A DNA stretch of 64,000 nt, taken from the NCBI RefSeq assembly GCF_900111295.1, contig NZ_FOGT01000019.1, forward strand, positions 1-64,000, written 5' to 3'. The position numbers were made by a program, and so were the translations under genes. How positions within the stretch are numbered: position 1 is the first letter of the stretch; each line of letters opens with the position of its first letter. Positions 27,336 through 36,520 of this stretch are shown here, piece by piece. The DNA is from Salipaludibacillus aurantiacus (GTDB lineage: Bacteria; Bacillota; Bacilli; Bacillales; Salisediminibacteriaceae). The notes beneath the pieces were generated by a model, which saw only the letters and a program-made list of their open reading frames with translations, searched no databases and was not told the origin of the DNA.

Positions 27336-28529
27336 TTATTGAGCCAATACTTCTTTAATTTTTACAATTGCCCAATCAAGGTCTTCCTGCGAAATAACGA
27401 GAGGGGGCGCAAACCTGATCACATTTTCATGCGTTTCTTTACAAAGAAGCCCCTTCTCTTTTAACTTTTCACAGTAGGAACGTGCCGGCTCAGTCAGCTC
27501 TAGTCCAATAAATAACCCTTTCCCTCTTACTTCTTTAATTTTAGGATTATTAATTTCTTTTAAATGATCCTTTAAATACTGTCCCATTTTAAGAGATCTC
27601 TCTACAAGATTCTCTTCTTCAATAACTTCCAGTGCAGCTATCGATACGGCGCATGATAATGGATTTCCTCCGAACGTTGAGCCATGAGAGCCTGGTTCAA
27701 ACACTCCAAGAATATCTTTATTTGCAGCCACCACTGATATTGGCATAACTCCTCCGCCCAAGGCTTTACCTAAAATATACATGTCCGGTTCGACATTCTC
27801 CCAGTCGCACGCAAACATTTTCCCAGTCCGTGCAAGCCCGCACTGGATCTCATCAGCCACATAAAGCACGTTATTTTCCGAACAAATATCATATGCTTCT
27901 TTCAGGAAACCTTCAGGAGGCATATTAATCCCTGCTTCTCCCTGAATAGGCTCGAATAAGAAAGCTGCGGTATTAGGGGTAATCGCCTCTTTCAGTGCCT
28001 GAGCATCTCCGTATGGGATTACTTTAATACCAGGAAGCATCGGGCCAAAGTCTTTTTTGTAAACTTCGTTAGACGAGAGAGAAACGGCTGTCATCGTTCT
28101 TCCGTGGAAGTTTTCTTCACAGACGATAATTTCCGCCTGGTCAGATGCGACTCCTTTTACACGGTAAGCCCAGCGGCGGACAGCTTTAACTGCTGTCTCT
28201 ACCGCTTCGGCACCTGTGTTCATTGGAAGAACCATCTCTTTTTTAGTTAATTTAGAAACTGTTTCATAGAAAGGACCAAGCTGGTCATTATGAAACGCGC
28301 GGGACGTCAGCGTAATTCTGTCCGCCTGATTTTTTAATGCTTCTATAATTTTAGGATGCCTGTGTCCCTGGTTTACTGCCGAGTAGGCACTAAGCATATC
28401 TATATAACGGTTGCCTTCAGGGTCCTCCACCCATACACCTTCCGCTTTGGAAATGACAATCGGGAGAGGATTATAGTTTCTGGCTCCGTATTTCTCTGTT
28501 ACATCGATAATCTCCGTAGTTGTTGCCAT
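27336..28529 (-). CDS. rocD: Ornithine aminotransferase
   Basis: 397 residues of the class III PLP aminotransferase family. PLP-binding segments: [19 protein letters not shown] (about 100), [12 protein letters not shown] (about 225) and the Schiff-base lysine in [17 protein letters not shown] (about 255). It converts ornithine plus 2-oxoglutarate to glutamate semialdehyde and glutamate. It sits 17 bases after rocA in a two-gene unit read from the sigma-54 promoter at 30153. Confidence 0.95.
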   Translation of the reverse strand: MATTTEIIDVTEKYGARNYNPLPIVISKAEGVWVEDPEGNRYIDMLSAYSAVNQGHRHPKIIEALKNQADRITLTSRAFHNDQLGPFYETVSKLTKKEMVLPMNTGAEAVETAVKAVRRWAYRVKGVASDQAEIIVCEENFHGRTMTAVSLSSNEVYKKDFGPMLPGIKVIPYGDAQALKEAITPNTAAFLFEPIQGEAGINMPPEGFLKEAYDICSENNVLYVADEIQCGLARTGKMFACDWENVEPDMYILGKALGGGVMPISVVAANKDILGVFEPGSHGSTFGGNPLSCAVSIAALEVIEEENLVERSLKMGQYLKDHLKEINNPKIKEVRGKGLFIGLELTEPARSYCEKLKEKGLLCKETHENVIRFAPPLVISQEDLDWAIVKIKEVLAQ

Positions 28530-28546
28530 TTAAAGTCCCCTTTCAC

Positions 28547-30097
28547 TTAAAATGTTTCGGATACAGTCTTCGGCTGAAGGAAATGCAGCAGGTAGTCAGG
28601 TCCCCCTGCTTTAGAGTCTGTACCGGACATATTAAAGCCGCCAAATGGATGATAGCCTACAATAGCCGCTGTACATCCACGGTTAAAGTACAAGTTTCCG
28701 ACATGGAAGTCCTGGCGCGCCTGCTCAAGGTGGTCTCTGTTGTTGGAAATAACAGCCCCTGTCAGTCCGTATTCAGTATTATTTGCAATCTCAATCATCT
28801 CGTCAAAATCTTTTGCTTTAGAGAAAGCAACAACTGGTCCGAAAATTTCTTCCTGCATAATGCGGGCTTCAGGGTCCACATCAGCAAATACCGTCGGCTG
28901 GATGAAGTAGCCTTCAGAGCTGTCACCTTCTCCTCCCGCCATTAACCTTCCTTCTTTCTTGCCGACTTCAATATAATCAAGTATTTTATCAAAGGCAGCC
29001 TGATCATTTACAGGTCCCATAAAGTTAGAGTTATCTTTATAAGTAGGGCCGACTGTTAATTCTTTCGTGCGGGCCGCAACTTTTTCAAGTACTTCATCGT
29101 AAACATCCTCATGGATGACTGCACGGGAACACGCGGAACATTTTTGGCCGGAGAAACCGAAAGCTGAATAAACGATTGACTCAACAGCTAAATCGAGATC
29201 AGCATTATTATCTACAATAATGGTATCTTTACCGCCCATTTCAGAAATGACACGTTTCATCCATTTTTGGCCATCCTGAACTTTTGCCGCACGCTCAGCA
29301 ATATGAAGACCGACTGCTTTAGAGCCTGTGAAATTAATAAAACGTGTTCTTGGATGATCAACGACATAGTCACCCATTTCTGCACTGCTTCCAGGAATAT
29401 AGTTCACTACCCCTTTTGGAAGACCGGCTTCCAAAAGAACTTCCATAAATTTATATGCAATGACAGGAGTTGTTTTTGCAGGCTTTAAAAGAATAGTATT
29501 ACCTGCAACCATTGGACCAACAGTCGTTCCAGCCATAATAGCAAAGGCAAAGTTCCATGGAGAAATAGTAACCCCTACACCAAGCGGAATATAATTAAAC
29601 CGGTTAAACTCGCCTTCTCTTGAATTGATTTCAATACCGTCTTTAAGACGAAGAATTTGTCTCGCGTAGTATTCAAGGAAATCAATCGCTTCTGCTGTAT
29701 CAGCATCTGCTTCTTTCCATGGTTTCCCGGCTTCGTAAGTGAGCCATGCAGAAAATTCATGTTTTCTGCGACGAATCATGGCAGAAGCACGGAACAGGAG
29801 GTCAGCGCGAGAGGCCGGATCCCACTTGCTCCACGATTTAAAAGCTTCGTCAGCAGCTTGCATTGCTTTCTCTGCCAGTTCCTGACTGCACTTTGATACG
29901 TACCCGACAATTTCTTTTTTATTAGCAGGGTTTTCTGAGACAGTTTTATCCTCAGTAAACACTTTTTCACCATTAATAATGAGAGGGTACTCCTGGCCTA
30001 ACTGGCTCTTCACGTAATCTAACGCCTTCTGATATTCTTTACGGTTCTCCTCCACTGTAAAGTCTGTAAATGGTTCATGTTTGTAAGGTACTACCAT
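28547..30097 (-). CDS. rocA: 1-Pyrroline-5-carboxylate dehydrogenase
   Basis: 516 residues from ATG 30097 (AAGGAG upstream); B. subtilis RocA is 515. ALDH motifs include [12 protein letters not shown], the general-base region [14 protein letters not shown] (Glu), the catalytic Cys in [16 protein letters not shown] (about 320) and [11 protein letters not shown]. It oxidises pyrroline-5-carboxylate/glutamate semialdehyde to glutamate with NAD. It is the first gene downstream of a textbook sigma-54 promoter and faces rocR. Confidence 0.95.
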   Translation of the reverse strand: MVVPYKHEPFTDFTVEENRKEYQKALDYVKSQLGQEYPLIINGEKVFTEDKTVSENPANKKEIVGYVSKCSQELAEKAMQAADEAFKSWSKWDPASRADLLFRASAMIRRRKHEFSAWLTYEAGKPWKEADADTAEAIDFLEYYARQILRLKDGIEINSREGEFNRFNYIPLGVGVTISPWNFAFAIMAGTTVGPMVAGNTILLKPAKTTPVIAYKFMEVLLEAGLPKGVVNYIPGSSAEMGDYVVDHPRTRFINFTGSKAVGLHIAERAAKVQDGQKWMKRVISEMGGKDTIIVDNNADLDLAVESIVYSAFGFSGQKCSACSRAVIHEDVYDEVLEKVAARTKELTVGPTYKDNSNFMGPVNDQAAFDKILDYIEVGKKEGRLMAGGEGDSSEGYFIQPTVFADVDPEARIMQEEIFGPVVAFSKAKDFDEMIEIANNTEYGLTGAVISNNRDHLEQARQDFHVGNLYFNRGCTAAIVGYHPFGGFNMSGTDSKAGGPDYLLHFLQPKTVSETF

Positions 30098-30152
30098 GGG
30101 TTGATCCACTCCTTTAAATCTTATAATTTATTTATTTAACAGTTAAATATGT

Positions 30153-30170
30153 TGCAATAATCATGCCAAC
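30153..30170 (-). promoter_or_regulatory. Sigma-54 (SigL) promoter of rocA-rocD
   Basis: On the minus strand TTGGCATGATTATTGCAA has GG and GC elements separated by exactly ten bases (consensus TTGGCACG-N4-TTGCW). It lies about 55 bases before rocA, with the sigma-54 activator gene rocR divergent. Confidence 0.9.
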
Positions 30171-30174
30171 TTAA

Positions 30175-30208
30175 AAAGGCTTTATGTAAGCCTTTACATA
30201 AAGCCTTT
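30175..30208. promoter_or_regulatory. Perfect 15-bp inverted repeat upstream of the sigma-54 promoter
   Basis: AAAGGCTTTATGTAA (30175-30189) and its exact complement (30194-30208) flank a 4-base centre, immediately upstream of the rocA -24 element and 111 bases before rocR. It could be a RocR upstream activating site, an operator for another regulator, or a hairpin on a divergent transcript. A second, imperfect repeat (ATTTTGC ... GCAAAAAAT, about 30235-30262) is an alternative RocR site. Confidence 0.6.
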
Positions 30209-30319
30209 CCGAAAAATTATTTTGCACGGATAAATTATTTTGCGGTGTATTGCAAAAAATATTTGCAGGTCGTCTTCTAAAGTGAGTACAATGAAATTAT
30301 AAGAAAGGAGTGTACCACT

Positions 30320-31729
30320 ATGGCTGAAACGTTATCTGCCCCTGCTCTGCCCTCTGTCTACCGCCAGTTGCTGGATGCAATAGATATAGGGATCCATGTT
30401 ATCAATCATGAAGGAAAATCCATTATATATAATAGGAAGATGTCGGAAATTGAAGATATGGAGAAAGAAGATGTCCTCCATAAAAACATCATGGATATTT
30501 TTCTTTTTAATAAAGAAGAAGAAAGCCGGCTTCTCCAGGCTCTGAATCATGGAGAGGTGCACCACAATGCGAAACAGGTCTATTTTAATTTTAAAGGACA
30601 GGAAATCACAACAATTAATGACACCTTTCCACTTATTTACGAGGGAAAAAGAATTGGAGCAGTAGAGATTGCTAAAGATATTACCCGGCTCGAACGCCTT
30701 ACGAGGGAGAATGCCAGGGATAAGCAGGATGCGAGATTCACATTTGATCAAATTATCGGAGACTCTAATGCTATCAGGGAAGTGGTAGAGAACGCGCGAA
30801 GAGCTACCAGAACTACTTCTTCCGTTCTTATCTCCGGTGAAACAGGGACAGGAAAGGAACTATTTGCCCAAAGTATTCATAACGGAAGTGAAAGAGCTTC
30901 CAAGCCGTTTATCAGCCAAAATTGCGCTGCATTGCCGGATTCATTAATTGAGGGTATTCTGTTTGGTTCGGTTAAAGGGGCTTTTACGGGAGCTGCAGAT
31001 CACCCGGGGCTGTTTGAGCAAGCAGATGGCGGGACGCTGATGCTGGATGAGATTAACTCCTTAAGTGCGCCGCTGCAGGCCAAACTTCTGCGGGCACTTC
31101 AGGAAAAATCCATACGAAGAATCGGCGATACGAAAAATCGCTCGGTGGATGTCCGGATTATCGCTACAATAAATGAAGATCCGGCTGTGTCTTTGGAAAA
31201 GAACCGGTTAAGAGAAGACCTTTATTACCGGCTGAGTGTCGTTTCTATACTGGTGCCTCCTCTTCGACAGAGAAAAGAAGATATCCCGGTGCTGGCAAAC
31301 CACTTCGTTAATAAATATAACAAGCGGTTTCAGTTAAACGTGCCCGGGATAGCGAAAGGTGTCCAGCAGCTTTTCCAGGAATATGACTGGCCGGGGAACG
31401 TAAGAGAACTTGAACATATGGTGGAAGGAGCCATGAATTTAATCTATTACGACGAAAGGATTGACTATACTCATCTGCCGGTTCATGTCCGTAACAAGTT
31501 TCCTTCCTATAACGACATATCCCACGCTCCGGAAGCGCTTGTCGTTCCAAACGCTCCTCCTACTAAGCCGCTGCAGGAATATATGGAAGAAGTCGAAAAA
31601 GTGTATATCGAACAGATTCTGAAACGCCACAGCGGAAATGTGACACAAGCTGCAGATGAGCTCGGCCTGAGTCGCCAAAGCCTGCAGTACAGACTGAGAA
31701 AATACCGGCTCAATATACGGCATTCCTAA
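30320..31729 (+). CDS. rocR: RocR, sigma-54-dependent transcriptional activator
   Basis: 469 residues. N-terminal PAS-like sensor (about 15-125: IDIGIHVINHEGKSIIYNRKMSEIE). The AAA+ sigma-54 activation domain has Walker A ISGETGTGKELFAQSIH (about 172), the sigma-54 contact loop GAFTGA and Walker B GGTLMLDEIN. The C-terminal Fis-type helix-turn-helix (SGNVTQAADELGLSRQSLQYRLRKY) binds DNA. It activates arginine catabolic genes in response to ornithine/citrulline in B. subtilis; the divergent rocA-rocD unit is its obvious target. Confidence 0.93.
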   Translation: MAETLSAPALPSVYRQLLDAIDIGIHVINHEGKSIIYNRKMSEIEDMEKEDVLHKNIMDIFLFNKEEESRLLQALNHGEVHHNAKQVYFNFKGQEITTINDTFPLIYEGKRIGAVEIAKDITRLERLTRENARDKQDARFTFDQIIGDSNAIREVVENARRATRTTSSVLISGETGTGKELFAQSIHNGSERASKPFISQNCAALPDSLIEGILFGSVKGAFTGAADHPGLFEQADGGTLMLDEINSLSAPLQAKLLRALQEKSIRRIGDTKNRSVDVRIIATINEDPAVSLEKNRLREDLYYRLSVVSILVPPLRQRKEDIPVLANHFVNKYNKRFQLNVPGIAKGVQQLFQEYDWPGNVRELEHMVEGAMNLIYYDERIDYTHLPVHVRNKFPSYNDISHAPEALVVPNAPPTKPLQEYMEEVEKVYIEQILKRHSGNVTQAADELGLSRQSLQYRLRKYRLNIRHS

Positions 31730-31799
31730 AATTAAACGAATTAAATGCTTGTTTCTACAAATTTATTTCCCGGGAAACATTACTTTCTTCTGAACTGTA

Positions 31800-31837
31800 A
31801 AAAACGGGACGGCTTTTCTGAGCCGTCCCGTTTTTTT
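31800..31837. terminator. Bidirectional terminator between rocR and the channel gene
   Basis: AAAAACGGGACGGCT / AGCCGTCCCGTTTTTTT with a short loop, between convergent genes. Confidence 0.9.
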
Positions 31838-31842
31838 ATAGT

Positions 31843-33132
31843 TTAAACATCAGGTCCGTCTAAATCTTTTAAATTGTTCTGTTTTTCCGTTGAACCTGGT
31901 TGAGATCCTGTTTTATTCTCTTTTTTGATTTTGTTATCCAGTTCATTCAGTTTGCCTTTTGCAAAGTCTCTGCCTCCTACACCAAAGGCGATCGCAAATG
32001 CTACTGAAATACCGCCAAGGATCAGTAAGAAGGCGATATTGACAATTGTGCTTGCAAACTGAAGCTGGTCAAATGTCATAAATACAGCCACAATAATGAT
32101 AATATACTTAACAACTGATGAATAGAAAGAACTGTTAGTATACTTTCTTACTAGAGATCCAAGGAAGTCGGCTGCAAACAAGCCAATTCCCAAAATAACG
32201 AGTGCACTGATTAACAGCGGAAGATACATTAGGATGGCATTACCGATATTATTTAAAACCTCTAATTGGAGGACACCCAATGCTTCAACTGTAAAGAACA
32301 GAATGATAATGACATTGGTGATATGCCCCAGAATAGTAGATACTTTAAAATTCGGCGCCTTGGAAGTATCAACATTGAAATAACTGTAAATATTGTCAAT
32401 GCCTGTTCGCTGCAGCAGGCTCGTTAACAAGTCGCTTACAAACTTAGCAAGGTAATAACCTACAAGTACAAGCACAATAGCTACAAATACATTAGGAATC
32501 ATGCTTAATACACTGTCGAGTACAGATACAATCGGCTGGGAGATCGTATCAATATTCAATGTTTCCAATGCCACTGTAATAATTGGAATTAAAATAACAA
32601 CAAATAAGATGTTAGCTAAAATAGATGATAACTTTGTTGACCCTTCTGCCGTCTGTTTAGATTTTGTTACTTTATTAAACCAACGGTCAATATCAAGGCT
32701 TTCAAGAAACTTAAAAATTAAATCCTTCACGAGTCTGGCAATAAAAATACCGACAAACAGAATGATCCCTGCCGCAAACACATTAGGTAAGAATGCAAGG
32801 AAGGTTTGTACCATATTTGTGATTGGCTGCGAAACAGCTTCCATGTTTAGTGCATCCAATACACTTGGAAGGAACAAAATAAAGACGAGGAAATAAACAA
32901 TTTTTGAAATATACTTGAGAGTTTCTTCGCCTTTCTCTTCATTTTCAATTACGCGTGTTTTTGCAAGCCCTCGGGCTGCACCCATTTTTACAAGACCTTT
33001 TGCAATGACATTTTTAGCCAGTGTCGCTACACCCCATGCTAAAAGCAGTAAAAGAAGCGCAATAATCAGATTTGGGATAAGCGATATTAAATCACTAAGC
33101 ATCGCTTGGAATTGATCTCCTATGTTATCCAT
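31843..33132 (-). CDS. Mechanosensitive-channel-related protein with tandem conserved TM-helix units
   Basis: 429 residues. The protein is built from repeats of one module, a membrane helix preceded by a PN/PL turn and followed by an amphipathic segment: LIPNLIIALLLLLLAWGVATL (about 18), FLPNVFAAGIILFVGIFIARL (about 108), MIPNVFVAIVLVLVGYYLAKF (about 205) and YLPLLISALVILGIGLFAADF (about 300). A final helix pair and a charged tail follow. This matches the conserved TM-helix repeat family (PF05552) often labelled mechanosensitive, but the MscS beta domain is not visible. Osmotic function is plausible from context, not shown. Confidence 0.8.
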   Translation of the reverse strand: MDNIGDQFQAMLSDLISLIPNLIIALLLLLLAWGVATLAKNVIAKGLVKMGAARGLAKTRVIENEEKGEETLKYISKIVYFLVFILFLPSVLDALNMEAVSQPITNMVQTFLAFLPNVFAAGIILFVGIFIARLVKDLIFKFLESLDIDRWFNKVTKSKQTAEGSTKLSSILANILFVVILIPIITVALETLNIDTISQPIVSVLDSVLSMIPNVFVAIVLVLVGYYLAKFVSDLLTSLLQRTGIDNIYSYFNVDTSKAPNFKVSTILGHITNVIIILFFTVEALGVLQLEVLNNIGNAILMYLPLLISALVILGIGLFAADFLGSLVRKYTNSSFYSSVVKYIIIIVAVFMTFDQLQFASTIVNIAFLLILGGISVAFAIAFGVGGRDFAKGKLNELDNKIKKENKTGSQPGSTEKQNNLKDLDGPDV

Positions 33133-33430
33133 AAATTTATCTCCTCCTTATAATAAAGTTACAAAGTCCATTTCCACTAAAGAGAAGAGATAAACTTGGT
33201 TTCTTGAAGACATGCCTTGCTAAGCGTCTGTTTCTTCCTTATATATCCAGATAAACTGCCCTTTCAGTACCTATAACGCCCAGTATTAAAGGATTTGATT
33301 TGTAAATGTTGAAAATTGTGGTATTTTTACTTAAAAACTAAAAAAGAAAACTTGAGAAAAGTAATTAAGTCTGGTCCTTTTTGGAAACTTCGAATTTAAA
33401 GCATAAACGTGTTTTACAGGAGGGCAATTT
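33133..33430. other. Intergenic region without recognised features
   Basis: I see no gene, repeat or clear promoter here. It separates the channel gene from the sigX-rsiX operon terminator. Confidence 0.5.
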
Positions 33431-33439
33431 TCTTTGCAT

Positions 33440-33472
33440 TAAAAAAACCAGGCAGTTTAGAGCCGCCTGGCC
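33440..33472 (-). terminator. Terminator of the sigX-rsiX operon
   Basis: On the minus strand CCAGGCGG / CTGCCTGG-type arms are followed by TTTTTTT, just past the rsiX stop. Confidence 0.85.
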
Positions 33473-33488
33473 AATCAGCCAACAGTTA

Positions 33489-34739
33489 TTAATCTAATTC
33501 AAACTCAACCTTCTCGCCTGTTTCCTCATTGACTATTTCAAGAGAATCAAGCGTGAAGGGAGCTGCGCTCAACTTCAGAGCCTCAAAAAACGTATCCAGC
33601 TTTTCGTCACTTACTTCTTCTTCATCTCTGTCGAGTATATAAGAAACTCTGGCAGTGTCTCCTGGTATACGGACACTTTTAATTTCCACTTCCGGCGGGA
33701 TAGCTGAATCGTACCAGTCTGCGTCTTCACTGGTTGTTTTCATTTTTTCCACTGTTTGTTCAAAGGTCAATGGATTTCCACTATCATTGTCCTCTATTTG
33801 CTCGCCAGCCGCTATTCCACTGATAAGGTAAAAGTCTTCTTCCCCTTCAATAAGATAATAGCCTCTGTTATGAGAAGAAACGGGGATCGATTCAACTTCT
33901 CCGTGCTGGCCATAAATAATTCCCGGTTCCCCTTCTGCTTCAAAACTTACTTGATTAAAGCCATAAACCGTAAATAGTTCCTGGAACAGATCATTTAAAA
34001 AATGGCTTTCGGCACTCGTTAAAGACTCAAGAGCAGCTTCATCTGCGAAATTGAGAACGACGGTGTCGCCTTCTGCAGAAATATCGGCTAGATTATCCAT
34101 ATACTGGCCAGATGTCAAATCACTTTCCTGAAGAGAATGCTTAACTGCCTCTTCTATACCTGCTTCACTATTTAACGCACTTTCTACAAGTACAACATAT
34201 TCGGAAACAGAGTCTTCATTTTCCACTGTGTAGATCGTTGCTACATAAACCGGTGCGGGCTGCTCAGCATCCGGAGATGTATCACTTTCATTATTTTCCT
34301 CATAAGAGGAGTTGTGTTCCTCTGCTTCTTCACCTGTTTCTTCCTCGGTTTCATTCAGGCTGTTATTAGAGGCTGATTCCTCATCAGGTGGATTCTCTTC
34401 AGGAAATCCCTCTTCTTCATTCCGTTCATTTTCTTCATTATCATTATATATGGCTGTATTTATCATGTTTTGTTCAGCTGCTTCATCTGAAGAAAATTGC
34501 TGGTCACCATTATCAAACAGAGGAGGAACGATTAATAATAGCAGGAACATCGCTGCAGCGGCTGCCAGTGATGGAACGATCCAAGGTCTTTTTTTACGGG
34601 GCGAATAACGTGAAGGGAGTTCCTTTTTTGATTTTTTTTCAATTGCTTGAAATAAATCATCTTTTGACTGATGATCTTTGACGGGAGGAAGCTTCGATAA
34701 CGTCTTTTCTATTTCTTTTTCATCCCATTTATTGTTCAT
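33489..34739 (-). CDS. rsiX: Anti-sigma-X factor RsiX with GerMN domain
   Basis: 416 residues. The cytosolic anti-sigma segment (about 1-50, beginning MNNKWDEKEIEKTLSKLPPVKDH, like B. subtilis RsiX) is followed by one membrane helix (WIVPSLAAAAAMFLLLLIVPPLF, about 51-73) and a roughly 90-residue Glu/Asn-rich extracellular linker (about 80-170). A C-terminal region then contains GerMN-type sequence (about 180-410; VVLNFADEAALESLTSAESHFLNDLF). It overlaps sigX by 11 bases. The membrane-bound protein should hold SigX until envelope stress. The linker is far more acidic than usual. Confidence 0.85.
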   Translation of the reverse strand: MNNKWDEKEIEKTLSKLPPVKDHQSKDDLFQAIEKKSKKELPSRYSPRKKRPWIVPSLAAAAAMFLLLLIVPPLFDNGDQQFSSDEAAEQNMINTAIYNDNEENERNEEEGFPEENPPDEESASNNSLNETEEETGEEAEEHNSSYEENNESDTSPDAEQPAPVYVATIYTVENEDSVSEYVVLVESALNSEAGIEEAVKHSLQESDLTSGQYMDNLADISAEGDTVVLNFADEAALESLTSAESHFLNDLFQELFTVYGFNQVSFEAEGEPGIIYGQHGEVESIPVSSHNRGYYLIEGEEDFYLISGIAAGEQIEDNDSGNPLTFEQTVEKMKTTSEDADWYDSAIPPEVEIKSVRIPGDTARVSYILDRDEEEVSDEKLDTFFEALKLSAAPFTLDSLEIVNEETGEKVEFELD

Positions 34740-35283
34740 TTGCTTGCCTCCTTTTCAGATAATCCTCTTCAGCCTTTTCAAGATGCTTCTTAAGTGTTTT
34801 TATCGCCCGGTGCTGCGTCGTCTTCACCTTACTTTCAGTCCACCCGAGTATTTCTGCCGTCTCTGAAATAGATAAAGACTGAACAAATCTCAAAAGGACC
34901 ACTTGCTGCTGGTCCTCACTGCACTTTTCCAGCATGCGGTATACTTGCTGAACTTCATCTTTTTGCACAATGATTTCTTCAGGAAGAGGGGCTCTGTCTT
35001 CAACTTCAAATTCCCTCTCCGTCCACTCGTATTCTTTTCCGTCTGATTTTCGTTTTTTTCGTGTCTGTTTCCTTATCCAGTCTATAGCTACATGTTTTGC
35101 TACTGAGTAAAGCCAAGTTTTTTCGCTGCTTTTACCCTCAAATGTTTCATATGAATTTAATACTTTAATATATACTTCCTGAACCAGCTCTTCGGCTGTT
35201 TCACGGCTGCGCACAAGATAAAAAAGATACTGGAAAAGCTGATGGTGGTATGTTTCATACAACCGTTCAAACTCCTCTCTCAC
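34729..35283 (-). CDS. sigX: ECF sigma factor SigX
   Basis: 184 residues. Region 2 has YQFLFYLV-like FQYLFYLVRSRETAEELVQEVYIKVLNSYETFEG and TWLYSVAKHVAIDWIRKQ; region 4 has VLLRFVQSLSISETAEILGWTESKVKTTQHRAIKTLKKH. These closely resemble B. subtilis SigX, which controls cell-surface charge genes (dlt, pssA). A perfect SigX-type promoter precedes it, so it is probably autoregulated. It is paired with rsiX by overlap. Confidence 0.9.
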   Translation of the reverse strand: MREEFERLYETYHHQLFQYLFYLVRSRETAEELVQEVYIKVLNSYETFEGKSSEKTWLYSVAKHVAIDWIRKQTRKKRKSDGKEYEWTEREFEVEDRAPLPEEIIVQKDEVQQVYRMLEKCSEDQQQVVLLRFVQSLSISETAEILGWTESKVKTTQHRAIKTLKKHLEKAEEDYLKRRQANEQ

Positions 35284-35310
35284 GTCATTCCCTCCCTGGC
35301 TATTGTCTTT

Positions 35311-35337
35311 GTCGTCATTAACAAACGAAGCGTTACA
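35311..35337 (-). promoter_or_regulatory. SigX-type autoregulatory promoter
   Basis: On the minus strand TGTAAC (35332-35337), exactly 17 nt, then CGAC (35311-35314). This is the SigX consensus, 28 bases upstream of the sigX start codon. Confidence 0.85.
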
Positions 35338-35378
35338 AACTATTTATTCTTTAGTAAAAGATGACGACAATGAACAAG

Positions 35379-35471
35379 TTATCTGGCCAACGCCCAAATC
35401 CAAAATATGGCTCCGCCTACAAAGGCATATATTAATAAAAGCACTGCTACCTGCCAGTTTTTTAGTTTCAT
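35379..35471 (-). CDS. Possible 30-residue single-helix membrane peptide
   Basis: A frame starting MKLKNWQVAVLLLIYAFVGG and ending in ALAR: a basic N-terminus, one long hydrophobic helix and a tryptophan-rich end. AAAGGG lies 12 bases upstream; a GTG nine bases earlier would give 33 residues. It lies upstream of sigX on the same strand. It resembles the small one-helix membrane proteins common in Bacillaceae, but nothing beyond composition supports it. Confidence 0.4.
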   Translation of the reverse strand: MKLKNWQVAVLLLIYAFVGGAIFWIWALAR

Positions 35472-35611
35472 ATTTTTCACCAACCCTTTTTCTATTGTTC
35501 CCGCTTCACATTATATAGAAGAAAGAAACAGTTAGCCACTGGGAAGTTGGACCGGGAGTGCGCAAGACCGGTTTTTCACCTTCAAACTATGAGAAGAAAT
35601 TTACCCATAAT

Positions 35612-35648
35612 AAAAACTGCTGCTCATTTAAAAACATGAACAACAGCT
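35612..35648 (-). terminator. Terminator after gbsR-like gene
   Basis: On the minus strand CTGTTGTTCAT pairs with ATGAGCAGCAG (two G-U pairs) and is followed by TTTTTATTA. Confidence 0.65.
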
Positions 35649-35660
35649 GAATTAACCCTT

Positions 35661-36224
35661 TTAAGTATTCACTTTCTGCTTCTTAGGCACAATATCGAAT
35701 ATTTTACCGCTTTCAAATAAGGAAATAACATCGTTAATCCATCCATAGTACGCTTCAGCTTCAGTTAATCTATTTAAATCCCTGGTCACCTTCTCCTTAA
35801 TCTCATCGCAGGAAGTTGTTTCTCCAAGCTCGTGAAGCATGCTTTTCGTTTCTTTAATCGCTGTTACATTTTTTTCAGTCGCGTTTCTCCATCTCGTAAT
35901 AAATACTGTCGAGAAAGATTTATACCAGTCCTCTTCTGTCTTGTATAAATCTTTCCGTACCCCCTTCTCCCATACTTGCTCGACCATATTGGCTTCGTAT
36001 AAAGCTCGAATCCCGGTACTCATACTCGTCTTACTCATTCCCAGTGATTCGCTCATCTCATCCAGCGTCATAGGTTTATCAGAGAAAAAAACAGTCCCGT
36101 AAAGCCGTCCAACCGAGGGGCTAATACCATATAAATGAACGTTCTTAGCGATTTCCGAGATAAAACGATGGCGCGCTTTTTCTAATTTATTTAAATCTGC
36201 GTCTAAATCCCCATTCGATTCCAT
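35661..36224 (-). CDS. GbsR/OpuR-type transcriptional regulator of osmoprotectant uptake
   Basis: 187 residues of the GbsR subfamily of MarR-like winged-helix regulators. HTH region: GRLYGTVFFSDKPMTLDEMSESLGMSKTSMSTGIRALYEANMVEQVW (about 38-85); the C-terminal half is helical. In B. subtilis GbsR senses choline and represses gbsAB and opuB. Here the gene is divergent from opuA, so it is the likely opuA regulator. No unambiguous palindromic operator is visible in the 296-base gap. Confidence 0.85.
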   Translation of the reverse strand: MESNGDLDADLNKLEKARHRFISEIAKNVHLYGISPSVGRLYGTVFFSDKPMTLDEMSESLGMSKTSMSTGIRALYEANMVEQVWEKGVRKDLYKTEEDWYKSFSTVFITRWRNATEKNVTAIKETKSMLHELGETTSCDEIKEKVTRDLNRLTEAEAYYGWINDVISLFESGKIFDIVPKKQKVNT

Positions 36225-36405
36225 CGTCTGCCTCCTTTGCTTTTTTTCTTCATATATGATGTTAACAAAACGACTTTAGTAAAAGAAAGTAGCGTCCTGC
36301 CTATCATACATAAGTAAAACAGAGTATTTAGCAGATGTACTTCAGTAAACTCTGTACAGTTTTTTCTGTACGAACTTTTACTACAAAATTCGACATATAC
36401 GCCGT

Positions 36406-36434
36406 TTGCTCTTACTTGGGCGAACGGTTATAGT
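36406..36434 (+). promoter_or_regulatory. Candidate sigma-A promoter of opuA
   Basis: TTGCTC (36406-36411), 17-nt spacer, TATAGT (36429-36434), 86 bases before opuAA. The upstream gap (36225-36405) contains A/T-rich near-repeats of GTAC and AGTAAAA that might bind the GbsR-like protein. Confidence 0.45.
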
Positions 36435-36520
36435 AATAAAGGTCGACAAATCCCATAATCATTCACATTTTGAAACAAAGTCCCACATTTTAACAATTAT
36501 AAAAGCAGAGGTGTATAACC

